A stretch of 64,000 nt of DNA from Cinclus cinclus (taxonomy: Eukaryota; Chordata; Aves; Passeriformes; Cinclidae), in NCBI RefSeq assembly GCF_963662255.1, contig NC_085055.1, positions 20,818,704 to 20,882,703 on the forward strand, written 5' to 3'. A program made the position numbers and the translations under genes. Positions 9,276 to 19,138 of this stretch are shown one piece after another. The notes beneath the pieces were generated by a model. The model ran no database searches. It was not told the DNA's origin and saw nothing but the letters and a program-made list of their open reading frames with translations. How positions within the stretch are numbered: position 1 is the stretch's first letter; every line of letters starts with the position of its first letter.

Positions 9276-10284
9276 GGGAACCTTTGTGTAGCATCTTCAA
9301 GGTGGCTCTGGCTGGGGGAATGATCCCACTTCTCTTTGTGTGGATCAAGGTCAGTTGTTTGGTTTTCCTCCATCCTCCAAAAGCTTCCAGCTTTGAGAAA
9401 GGCACGACTGACCTCCTAGTGCCTCCCCAGCCACCCCATCCCATCTGGAAGTTGTGGCTGTGGACTGCAATCCCAGCTGTGCCAAAGTCCAGGAGCAGCC
9501 CCTCCCGGTTCATTCCCAGAGCCAGTTTACATCCCTTGCCCATGGGTAGGAGGTGTGATTAAAAGGTCTCTAAACCTGGAATTGTTCTAACCCTGCAAAT
9601 GCAGATTTCCAACCTGAGGTCACCTGAAGCAGGATTTCAAAGGCAAATCCCCATTTCTCTTCAGCAAGAAAAATATCCCAACAATATTTTGCTTTGACCT
9701 TCTTGAAGTGTTTTAATAAGACTGAAACAATCCATATTAATGGAGATTAAAATGTTTCGTTTCCACACTGCTGCTCCTGATACGAGAGGAATAGAGCACA
9801 GCAATTTTACAAATGGTTTCAATAATGTCCCACCGAAGTCTGCCAAAAATCAATTTCTGAACAGAGGGCTCTTTTCCCAGGGAAGATCTCCCTGGGGCTG
9901 TAATGCCAGGATGTGTGGAGAGGGCGAGCTCTGAGGACACCCTGCAAATCCCAGTGCTCCAGCAGCTCTCTGTGCTTGGAAATTGTGGCAGAGGGAACGA
10001 GAACTTGAGTCACACCCTTGCAATTCAAGATGCTACTACAGGCGTAGCAACAACAACATTAGCAACAGGCTTTTGTCCCAGTTAATTCAAACCACGAATC
10101 CATGTCCTTGCAGGACAGGATTGCCATGCACCTGCTCACTTTTGGATATTGCAGGGGTACAAGGTGTGCAGTCCCCTCTACAGAGTCAGGAAGACCAAAA
10201 GATGTTTTGGGCTTGGAAATCCTCCAGTTATTCCTGGGAATCAGACTGGAGCCTCAGGTCAGGATCCTTTTCACTTCTACACTT
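9276..10284. other. Unique sequence, no gene seen
   Basis: No gene or repeat recognised. The part at 9660-9870 (AATATTTTGCTTTGACC and ACAATCCATATTAATGG) is AT-rich and repeat-free. Open frames here have no family signature. Confidence 0.4.
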
Positions 10285-10580
10285 CCATGGGGCTGCTGGA
10301 GAGAGTCCAGAAGAGGCACCAGGGTGATCAGAGGGACAGAGCAGCTAAAGGCTGGGAGAGGTGGGATTGTTCTGCCTGGAGAAGTTTCCCCCAGGACAAG
10401 GGGGAATGGTTTCCCGCTGCCAGAGTGGGATACTGGTAAGGAATTCCTCCTTGTGATGGTGATGGAGCCCTGGCACAGGGTGCCCAGAGAAGCTGTGGCT
10501 GCCCCTGGATCCCTGGAAGTGTCCAAGGCCAGGCTGGACAGGGCTTGGAGTAGCCTGGGACAATGAAAAGTGTCACTGCC
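10285..10580 (+). mobile_element. CR1 LINE 3' fragment, tail missing
   Basis: It starts in the ORF2 C-terminal region (CTGCTGGAGAGAGTCCAGAA near 10293, translating to LLERVQKRHQ) and continues through GGGATACTGGTAAGGAATTC near 10427-10446 and CACAGGGTGCCCAGAGAAGC near 10475-10494. It then stops at AAAGTGTCACTGCC. The usual TTTAAGGTCCCTTCC end is absent, so the element is truncated or interrupted at its 3' side, close to the (GGA)n tract. Confidence 0.87.
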
Positions 10581-10602
10581 AACCTGAGCACCCCCCAGCT
10601 TG

Positions 10603-10642
10603 GGAGGAGGAGGAGGAGGAGGAGGAGGAGGAGGAGGAGGAA
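10603..10642. repeat. (GGA)n triplet microsatellite
   Basis: About thirteen uninterrupted GGA units, followed by AGAAGG. The complementary (CTC)n tract lies about 70 bases downstream. Confidence 0.96.
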
Positions 10643-10712
10643 GAAGGGTTTCAGCTCGCTGCCTGACAGGTGAGTCCTTCCCTCCTTTAAATCTTTCTTT
10701 CCTACTTTCCCT

Positions 10713-10729
10713 CTCCTCCTCCTCCTCCG
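10713..10729. repeat. (CTC)n pyrimidine tract
   Basis: CTCCTCCTCCTCCTCCG at 10713-10729 is complementary in sense to the preceding (GGA)n tract and could pair with part of it in a folded strand. Confidence 0.85.
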
Positions 10730-10932
10730 CAAAAGTATTCCTGCCACCTCCTGGAAGAAGCTGCAACTGCTGCAGTACCTCTGCAGAAAGGGAATAAATG
10801 TTCTAGATCTGCTGGAAAGCTCTCCAGGTTTGGGAGGAGGTGGGAGCTCCTGGGTGGATTTCCAGCCTCTCCTCTGTGTCTTTTCGCTCTGCCGTTCTTT
10901 CCTCTCTCCAGGAGCGCCTGCCTTGCGCTTTT

Positions 10933-11030
10933 CTGTTTTTAATTTTTTTTTTTTGGGGGGGGGGGCGTGTTGTGGGTTTTTGTTGTTGTTGTTGGTTTTG
11001 GTTTTGTTTTTTTTTTTTTTTTCTTTTTAA
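10933..11030. repeat. T/G-rich low-complexity tract including an 11-G run and (TTG)n
   Basis: A T run at 10943-10954 passes straight into a G run to about 10965. It is then followed by TGTTGTTGTTGTTGG and a second T run at 11006-11022. Together this is a strand-asymmetric tract. The Phe- and Gly-rich open frames across it are artefacts. Confidence 0.93.
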
Positions 11031-11401
11031 TGTTATCAGTGCTAAATGCCGATGCTTCCCCTCAGTCATTGCTTTCTTTTCAAGGAGAAGACAATAAGGG
11101 AATTCAGCTAAAGCACAGGAAATTAGGGAGAGCTATTAAGATCCACACCTTTGTGGCGCTGGCTTTGTGTTCCTGTCCAGCCAACAAGACAAATTTGGGT
11201 GTCATTATTTGTGTTACAAAGGGAATGACAAACAGTCTGAGAGAAGTTCCCATCAGGGGTTATCCAAACAGAGTAAATTACCTCTGTCCCTAAAAAGGCA
11301 GAAGTAAGAATAAAATTAAATGGTCGATTTTCTCAGGTGACAGGAAATTTTGAAGCTAAAAAGTAACAAACCGGTTTTGGCGATCAGATAAGTATCGGAA
11401 T
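11031..11401. other. AT-rich unique sequence
   Basis: No gene or repeat recognised. Repeat-free and moderately AT-rich. Confidence 0.4.
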
Positions 11402-11535
11402 GCATTTAGACAATGCTCTCAGGCACGGGTGGGAATTTGGGATGTCCTGTGCAGGGCCAGGGGTTGGACTGGATGATCCTTGTGGGTCCTTTCCAGTTCA
11501 GGATATTCCACATAATTCATATTCTGTGATGCAAT
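11402..11535 (+). mobile_element. CR1 LINE 3' end fragment
   Basis: This short sense copy of the subfamily ending in GGATGATCCTTGTGGGTCC carries GACAATGCTCTCAGG near 11408-11422, GTCCTGTGCAGGGCCAGGGG near 11443-11462, and a GATATTCC/ATATTCTGTGATGC tail near 11503-11532. It resembles the 3' part of the copy at 15235-15612. Confidence 0.85.
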
Positions 11536-12717
11536 TTCAGCAGGTTAATGCCTGTCATTTGGGATAACTGCATTTAACGTCGGCGTTGTTTCAGCTGCAT
11601 TTTTACCTGGGTTAATCCCCTCAGCCTTGGATGCTCACTTTATCCATGAGCATCTTTTTAGCTCACTGACCCCCATATCTGGCCAGTCAGTTTTATTTTC
11701 CAGCAAAATCCTATGGCATGTTTGCTAAATACAGCACTGCCTCATAGGAAGTGCTGAGGTCAGGGAGTTGTGCTGGATAACAACACAATTCACTGGGATT
11801 TTTATTATAATTATTATGCCAAAGCTCTGTAGAATCTCTCCCATATTTATCCCGAGTAGATCCTGTGTGGAGAGAAGGATCAACAAATCTTCCAGAAAAT
11901 CGGAGGGGCATGGCCTTGCAGGGGTTCAATATTTAGTGTACAGGGACTGATTTAAACACCAAAATCAGATATGCTTACACATCTAGAGAGCTGCACAGGA
12001 TATATTCCTTAAACTGGGAGTCCAGGATGTTCCTGCTCCTCTGAAGCTTCCAAAATGCCCCAAAATTTACATTGGTGGGTAACAAAAATCTCCAGTTTCT
12101 TTTGTAGTCAGAGGGCTTTTAAATATTGGGGATTTCAAGGCTGGCATTTCTCTATTAAATCCTTTGGCCAGGTAGAGCTCCCCTGTCTTTAAACAGCTCG
12201 TTTGAAGACTGTAGGATTTTTCCTACCTCAGTAATAATTTATTTGTATTTTCAGCATCCCAGTCCCTGCCAGACAGCTTGGCTTGCTCCAGGAGAGTACT
12301 GGCCCTCTAGAAAAGGAAAGAGGAATTAGCAAAACCTCAATTTCTCTGGATTTAATAATATATTATTGGTTTTAATTCAGCTGTACTTTGCTCCAGCACC
12401 AGTTTCCCCAGTATTTCCCTGTATCTCACCTCCCTGGAGATTTTATGCCCAATGTAAAACCAGGGAAGAGCCATTTATATTTTCTTTCTGGGGTTATAGG
12501 ACCTGAATTGTGTCCCCTTCATATCTGGGAGAATTTAGATTTTCTGGGTAACTCTGGGGAGGCAAACAGGCTCAGCGTGGTCACAACACCTCAAATCCAC
12601 TGGAATCCAAGCTGAAAGGCAAATTTCTCCAGCTTTCCCATGTGGGATCATTAGGAATTGTTTTTATATCCATTCTGGGAGGGCTTGTAGAGCAAGTGGT
12701 GGCTCAGTGCCCATTTT
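11536..12717. other. AT-rich unique sequence
   Basis: Holds no recognised gene. The parts at 11540-11990 and 12180-12390 are AT-rich and free of known repeats (for example TTTATTATAATTATTATGCC at 11801-11820). They may be old unique sequence, possibly constrained. Confidence 0.4.
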
Positions 12718-12767
12718 GGGAACACGGTGTGGCTCGGAGGGTGGGAACACGGTGTGGCTCGGAGGGT
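12718..12767. repeat. 25-bp direct tandem duplication
   Basis: GGGAACACGGTGTGGCTCGG and five more bases occur at 12718-12742 and again immediately at 12743-12767 without a mismatch. It lies just upstream of the 63-bp array. Confidence 0.95.
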
Positions 12768-12782
12768 GGCAGAGGGGATGTG

Positions 12783-13050
12783 CTGCAGATCCAGCTCACA
12801 GGGATGTCATTCCTGGGTGTTCCTGAGCACATCCCCCGGGATGCACTGCAGCTCCAGCTCACAGGGATGTTATTCCTGGATGTTCCTGGGCATATCTCAT
12901 GGGGAACACTGCAGCTCCAGCTCACAGGGATGTTATTCCTGGATGTTCCTGGACATATCCCATGGGGAACACTGCAGCTCCAGCTCACAGGGATGCCATT
13001 CCTGGATGTTCCTGGGCACATCCCCCGGGATGCACTGCAGCTCCGGCTGT
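12783..13050. repeat. 63-bp tandem repeat, four full units plus a partial unit
   Basis: Units begin with CTGCAG at 12783, 12846, 12909 and 12972, and a partial fifth at 13035. The period is exactly 63 bases with no indels. Each unit has AGCTCACAGGGATG and ATTCCTGG(A/G)TGTTCCTG. The ends come in two types: units 1 and 4 carry ACATCCCCCGGGATGCA, and units 2 and 3 carry ATATC(T/C)CATGGGGAACA, giving the order A-B-B-A. The period is divisible by three, so a 202-residue frame (12642-13250) reads as 21-residue repeats such as LQLQLTGMLFLDVPGHI. Other frames on both strands are also open, and I see no splice sites or start context, so I do not call a gene. Confidence 0.96.
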
Positions 13051-13814
13051 CTGCAAACACCAGGGGACACTGCAATACTGAGCTGTGCCCGGGCTGGCCA
13101 TGGCCCCAGCCTCTGCAGGGACAGCGCCAGTGCCCAGCACAGCCCTGCCCTGCGCTCCTCAGGCTCTGTGACATCGGATCTGCATCCCCTGCAAGCAGGG
13201 GACATGGGGGGCCAGCAGGGCAGGATGGATGGGGACATTTTCCTACCTAAGGGTGTCATCTTTCCGAGTGGTACGAGGACACAGGGGTGACAGCCAGGTG
13301 CTGCACCCCAGGACAGCCCTCACCTGCCTCCAAGTGAAGTCTCAGCCCTTGCCTGGAGCATTCCAGCTGGGAAGTGCAGCTTGGAGCTACCCAGGCGGGA
13401 GAGCACCGGGCACCAGGGTGTGGTGGGCACTTGGGCAGGGCTGCGGGTGAAGCCAGAGCTGCTGCTGGACCGTGGGGAGCAGGGGATTAGCAGGATATGG
13501 GGAGGGGGGTGGAGGGGTCAGCTGGGCTCCACCTCCCTGCTCCTGCCAAAGGCACATCACCCTTGCATCATTTCTGAAGGCAGCCATGTGTTTTATCTCC
13601 AAATGCCTTGGAGGGATTGAGCGCAGGCTAAAATGGGCAGCAAAGTTTGGCTGCTTGGAGCAGAGTTGGTGCTTTTCCTGTCAGACCTGCCTGATGGCTC
13701 CTTATCCCAGTGCCCTGATGTGGCAGCACTTGGAAGGATCTCGTTGAGACGGGTACAAAAATAACTCCAATTTCTCCTCTTTGCATGAGCTTTAAATTCC
13801 AGTCTTTATTTAAA
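13051..13814. other. GC-rich unique sequence
   Basis: GC-rich with several open frames on both strands. I see no conserved domain and no dispersed repeat. Confidence 0.4.
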
Positions 13815-14110
13815 AGAGCTGGAGAGGACTTCGGACAAGAGATGGAGGGACAGGACACAGGGAATGGCCTTAAGCTGGCAGAGGGCAGGGTTAGATGGGA
13901 TATTGGGAAGAAATTCCTGTCTGTGAGGGTGCTGAGGCCCTGGCACAGGGTGCCCAGAGAAGCTGTGGCTGCCCCTGGATCCCTGTTAGTGTCCAAGGCT
14001 GGGCTGGACAGGGCTTGGAGCAACCTGGGATGGTGGCATGTGTCCCTGCCCATGGCAGGGGGTTGGACTGGGTGGGCTTTAAGGTCCCTTCCAACCCAAA
14101 CCATCCTGGG
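13815..14110 (+). mobile_element. CR1 LINE 3' end
   Basis: Well-preserved sense copy: GGGATATTGGGAAGAAATTC at 13897-13916, GAGGCCCTGGCACAGGGTGC near 13934-13953, TGTCCCTGCCCATGGCAGG near 14041-14059, and TTTAAGGTCCCTTCCAACCC at 14078-14097. It ends with AAACCATCCTGGGAATCTGG. Upstream (13815-13880) the AGGACACAGGGAATGGC segment marks the next ORF2-proximal block. Confidence 0.92.
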
Positions 14111-15234
14111 AATCTGGAATTTGCCTTAGGGGAGCCCTGCTGGGATTCAGCATAGCGGGAGATGTTCCAGCTCAGGGGGTTGCTCTCATGGCAGGATGGG
14201 ACCCCGCTGTCACTGCCCCCCTGAGCCAGCCCAGAGGGGACAGGACAGCACTCACCAGCAGGTTTTGTGGATATTTGGAAAACAGCACAGGAATTTGGGG
14301 AGAGGGCAATGAACCAAAGCCAGCAAGGCTCAGCTCCCTGGGAGAAAATCCTGTTTAAAGGCTCTGCTGAATCAGGGCCCAGGAGCAGCTCCATCTCCAC
14401 CAGCTGATGGAATGACACTGGATCAGCTGAGCTGGTGATGCCAGGGAGGTGAAGGCATCTCCAAGGGCTTGGGAAGCCAATGGCTTGCAAGGATGCCAGG
14501 GGAGGAGCTGGCAAAGCAAAGCCTCCAGCGGGCTGGGCTCACCAAACGCCTCCTCCCACACAGTAAATTCACCCCCAATTAAAAATGTATCTGTTTGCTT
14601 TCCTGAGATTGATCACACATTTAATCAGGCGCTGCTCAGATATAGAGTAGCACTGAAAGGCAGAGATAATAAAGAAATCATTCTTTTAAAGGAGTAGCTG
14701 CATTGCAGATCAATTTCTTCAAAACCTTCATGTGCACAGAAATCCTCTGGGATGAATATTTCATAAGGGGAATAACACCGTTAAATTAATAAAACCCCTG
14801 CATGCCTAGTTATGAACTACAAAGATTGCTGAAGTTGTTCTAAAAAAAAATCCTCCTGTTCATACTTTGTACATCAATTTATGACAGAGTCATAGCTGGA
14901 CCCCGAGGGAAATGGAGGAGAAAAAGGGACCCTTTTGATGTGAGGAATTTTCAGTAAGTGGGAAGAGTTGCATGGACACAACTGCCCAGCGAGGGCAGGT
15001 AGCCCTGCTGGGAAGGGGAAACAGGATTCCCCGGTGGGAGCATGGACATACTAAAATTAATTATGCTGAATATTCCTTTCTGCCTCTCTCCGGCTGTGGG
15101 TGAGTGACCTGAGGAGCTGGAGTGGCCTGAAGTGAGGGATAAGTGAGGTCCCAGGTGTCCCTCTCCAGATACTCCTGGCATCACTGGGACCACATCTTCA
15201 ATATCAGTTGGTGGGGATGGGAAAGTCTTCATCC
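14111..15234. other. Unique sequence with an AT-rich middle part
   Basis: GC-rich to about 14550, then AT-rich at 14560-14900 (GTAAATTCACCCCCAATTAA and CATTTAATCAGGCGC). The second part has no repeats and could be constrained, but nothing proves it. No gene is recognised. Confidence 0.4.
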
Positions 15235-15612
15235 AGCTGAGGGCACTTGGGCTGTTTAGCTGGAAGAAACTGAGGGCAGAGCTCATCCTGATTCAAAGCT
15301 TCCTCCCAAGGGGCAGCTCCAATCTCTGCTCTGTGACCACAGACAGGACCCAGGGAATTGCTGAAGCTGTGTCAGTGAGGTTTAGGTTGGATATCAGGAA
15401 AAGGTTCTTCCCCCAGAGGGTGCTGGGGCACTGAACAGGCTCCCAGGGAATGGGCACAGCCCCAAGGCTGCCAGAGCTCCAGGAGCATTTGGACAATGCT
15501 CCCAGGGATGCACAGGGTGGGATTGTTGGGGTGTCCTGGGCAGGGCCAGGAGCTGGACTTTGATCCTTGTGGGTCCATCCAGCTCAGGTTGTTCCAAGAT
15601 TCTGTGATTCCT
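15235..15612 (+). mobile_element. CR1 LINE 3' fragment, second subfamily
   Basis: Sense copy with GGTTTAGGTTGGATATCAGG near 15379-15398, AAAAGGTTCTTCCCCCAGAG near 15399-15418, TGCCAGAGCTCCAGGAGC near 15469-15486, CAATGCTCCCAGGGATGC near 15493-15510, and GTGTCCTGGGCAGGGCCAGG near 15531-15550. The tail is GATTCTGTGATTCC at 15599-15612. It is longer than the related copy at 11402. Confidence 0.9.
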
Positions 15613-15929
15613 TGCTGTGGGACCAGAACTGGAGTGTTCATCTAGATCAAGGGGAACTGAATCAACAAAACAAGGGATGGGTCTGTCTCCAAACTCCCCA
15701 GAAATCCCATCCTGGTTGTCACTGCTCCTTCCATTCCCATGCTAAGACCCTACCTTAGACTTCCCAGGGGAGAATAAACTTCCACTGAAAAATTACCAGC
15801 TTCTCCATCTGTCCTTTCTGTCTCTACAAAGCTCGTTCCCCTCGCACTTCTGCTCCCCAGAGAGGTCCTCGCTGGCTCCGTGGCATCTTAGCAGAGGCTT
15901 CTCCTGCAGGCTGCTCCCAAACTTGAGAG
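15613..15929. other. Unique sequence, no gene seen
   Basis: Short unique stretch between a CR1 copy and the candidate conserved block. Nothing further is recognised. Confidence 0.4.
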
Positions 15930-16740
15930 GAACTCATCAGCTTTTAGCAGGCAAAGACAGAGAAAGCTCAAAACCACCATATTGATCTTCCTTTCCCTTT
16001 GAAATTTTCCCGAAGTAGCGCCAAATAAAAATAGAACAAAAATATGTATCACCACTTCCCTACTTGTAGCTGATTTGTCTACTTGGCATTATTTTCTTCA
16101 GCGGGGAAGAGGGTGAGGTGCACAAAGGGGACAGAGGCATGGGATAAATAAGTAAGAATGTAAAATTGGGTGTTTTGAATTTTTTTTTTAATGTTAACCA
16201 GATAATGTATTCATAATCTTCCCTGCTTACGACTAAAAAATGAGTGCTCGCCTTTTGAAGCCCTCATCTGGCAGGGAGAGATAGCAGATTTCTAAGAGCA
16301 TTTTTTATGCTCCTTTGATGACTGCGAGGGGAAAAAAAATATTCAGAGAGCCGAAATGACATTTTTCTATAAATTTCACACAGCTCTGCAGGCATGTAGG
16401 CATGGAGGCATTCATTAAGATTAGTTGGAATTACTTAAGCACCGTGAATTTTCTCCATCAAGTTGGTAACTGGAACACTGCGGATTAGTTATTGATCAGC
16501 TGCCATTAATACTTGGGGCTCTTTCCATGCCTGTTGTTGGGCTTTTTGTTGCTCCTTCCCCCCTCTCTTGTGCGAGGCGAAGCTGTGAAATTCGCAAATT
16601 AAACAGGCGCTCTTCAGTCTCTCCTTTGTTTTGGGGAACAAAAAAAAAAACCCGAACAGAAAATAGAACTCCTTTGTTCGTGCAAATCTTGATCTGCTCT
16701 GCCTCACTGCTTCCCCCCTCTGCTCCCTACAGCAGCCCAA
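15930..16740. other. Candidate conserved noncoding block
   Basis: About 800 bases without any recognisable repeat, AT-rich but retaining scattered CpGs (CCGAAGTAGCGCC near 16011, GCCGAAATGAC near 16351, GTGCGAGGCGAAG near 16570). Homeodomain-type cores are frequent (TTCATTAAGATTAG near 16412, GGATTAGTTATTGATC near 16483, CCATTAATACTTG near 16503), and a SOX-like CCTTTGTT occurs near 16623 and again near 16671. The texture resembles avian developmental enhancers. No frame shows a protein signature. Confidence 0.45.
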
Positions 16741-16777
16741 ATTTGGGGTGGCTTTCAGAGCTGCTGCTGCAGTCCTT

Positions 16778-16925
16778 CCGTAGAATCATGGAGTGGTTCG
16801 GGTGGGAAGGGACCTTGAAGACCACCCAATTCCACTCCTTTCCACGGGCAGGGACAACTTCCACTAGGACAAGTTTCTCCAAGCGCTGTCTGACCTGGCC
16901 TTGGACACTCCCAGGGATGGGGAGG
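16778..16925 (-). mobile_element. CR1 LINE 3' end, antisense
   Basis: On the plus strand it begins with the reverse-complemented tail TAGAATCATGGAGTGG at 16782-16797, then GGGTGGGAAGGGACCTTGAA near 16800-16819 and TGGCCTTGGACACTCCCAGG near 16896-16915. It is truncated at its 5' side soon after. Confidence 0.88.
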
Positions 16926-18889
16926 GAGGGAAGTGCCTTCCCAGAAGAGTGTGGTAGGGATTTCACAATGGGATTTCAGCACACCAGTCCTACAGATGGA
17001 CTTGGAGAGGCCACGAGCGGGGAATTCTGGCTGTGTACAGCTCTTTCCTCTGTGAGAGGCCCTGGAGATAGCAGGGATGCACTCCCATCATCTTTTTCCT
17101 ACTCAGGGGGATGTGCCAGGCCACAGAGTTATTTCTCAGAGCTGTGCAGATCCCTGCATCCCCTGCTGACCCCACCCCACCCATATCCAGGGCCTGGGCT
17201 GGGCACCAGCAGCTCCCAGTCTCATTGCTGGTTATGGGATTTGGCTGAAAACTGAATTTGAACTGTGTGGGACCTTCAAAGATCTCAGTCTCCATCTTTC
17301 CAGGCCTTCTACTTTTCTATTGATCCTTGATTCCTGTTGGAAAGCTCCCGGTTTTTAGTGATGTTCATTCCTAGTGAGGAGCACAGTGATGGAGTTGGGT
17401 CTTTCCCAGCCAAACTTCAGCCCAGCCAAGTTGGAGACACAAAAGTATTTTGTACATTTAAGCAACAGGGTTGTCCCAGAACTCCAGTGGAATTTCCTCT
17501 CCTGCTCCAGACCCTCGGCCATGTGGGGTGTGATGCTCCCCACACCCTGCTCTGCTAAGGCACAGCCCTTTCTCGCAGGAGCCAGGTCTCCTCTCCTCCC
17601 CCAGAAAGTTTTCCTGAGCCTCTTTGGGAAGCTGCTATTACTGGGCACCTGGACACCAAACCCTGACCTCCACAGGACCATTCAGAGCCTGTTGGACCTG
17701 CACAGCTGAGGGTGAGGTGCTGCCACTGGGGCAAGAAGGAAGAGGCAGCACCAAATTGAAACGCTCACTGCTGGATAAATACCAAAGGAATTGTGCTTGG
17801 CTGGACCTATTCTCCAACCAGCACCCCTGAGCAAAGCTCCAGCCCCACAACAACTGTGCATGGAGCTGGTTCTGGCTGCTCTGTGTCCAAACCACCAGCT
17901 CCTGTCACCTTCACCTGTTCCTTCTTCTGTTTGCCAAAAATCCCCTGCCCCAAGTCTGAAGGGCCCCGTGGAGGATTAGCCACATTTCTTATCTGAGCAG
18001 CTGTTCCCCAGCAGGTTCTGAAATAAATGACCAAGGATGACTTTGCAAATGAGCATCCAGAGGAGCTCCAGGCAGCTGCTGCTGCAGGAGGAAAACAAGG
18101 CTTCACTTCCCTGCACTCAGCTCCTAAAATGCTTTCTGTTCTTCCACGAGGATCAGCCACAAGCAGGACTGCAGTGGGACTTCCAGGGTGTCCTGGCTCC
18201 AGCTGCCCCAGGGCTCAGGGAAGCTCTGGGATGTAGTGGGACACACTCTGAATTATCCAAACATGGAATAAACCAGCTCAATTCACGCATTCTTATTTCA
18301 AAGCTGAAGTTCAAAGAATTGGGGAATGACAAATAGGAGAGCCCCACCTCAGTGACAGGAGGAGTGGGAGTTTCCTCCCCAAGGGACATGCAGCTCCAAG
18401 GTGATGGCTCCATTCTCATCAGGATAATTTGCCTCCCCCTTATTGGGAATCAAGAGTGTCACCTTTCCCACACCTAGGCCTTTTGGGGTGGGGAGGAAAA
18501 TGTGCCAGTTCAAGCACCATGTCTGCACCTGGAAGAGCCACATTTGGGCCCAGAATTTTTACTCTTTGACCTTCCCAAGCACCAGCTTCCAGCTGTTACA
18601 ATGGAATTTATGGAGCATCCCTGGTATGTTTCTCTGTTAAGGTCCCTGAAAGTGAAATCTCTCATTCCTCTGTCCCTTGCTGCTGTGTAGCCCTCAGAGA
18701 AGCTCCAGGGCTCCCTCAGGAACTTCTCTTTAGCTGTTCCTGTGGTGCCTAAATTCCCTTCCCCGAGGTGCAGTAGGAGCAGAGGCTTTATCAGGACACT
18801 GTCAGCTTTTCAACAGGATCCTGGAGCTGACAGAGAGCCTCAGCAATGTCAGAGGCCTTGATTCATTGTGCCTTTTCAGCTCTAATGAA
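16926..18889. other. Unique sequence, no gene seen
   Basis: About 2 kb of mixed-composition sequence. I see no tandem arrays, no CR1 and no recognisable exon. Open frames of 70-120 residues occur on both strands at the density expected by chance in GC-rich DNA. Confidence 0.4.
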
Positions 18890-19138
18890 CCCATGGTCAG
18901 ACTGAAAGAGGAGAAATTTAGGTGGGATATTGGGAAGAAATTCCTCCCTGCAAGGGTGCTGATGCCCTGCCCACAGAGAAGCTGTGGCTGTCCCTGAATT
19001 CCTGGAAGTGTTCCAGGCAAGGCTGGACACGGCTTGGGGCAAGCTGGGACAGTGGAAGGTGTCCCTGCCCATGGCAGGAGGTGGAATGAGAAGATCTTTA
19101 AGTTCCCTTCCAACCCAAAGCTTTCCATGATTCCATGG
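18890..19138 (+). mobile_element. CR1 LINE 3' end
   Basis: Sense copy: GGGATATTGGGAAGAAATTC at 18925-18944, a slightly deleted central block (GCCCACAGAGAAGCTGTGG near 18969-18987), TGTCCCTGCCCATGGCAGG near 19060-19078, and a TTAAGTTCCCTTCCAACCC end near 19097-19115 with a TTCCATGATTCCATGG tail. Confidence 0.91.

Noticed and set aside
12642..13290. 202-residue repeat protein with 21-residue units
   Set aside because: The 63-bp period is divisible by three, which keeps the frame open automatically. Other frames and the opposite strand are also open, and no start context, splice sites or known domain support a gene.
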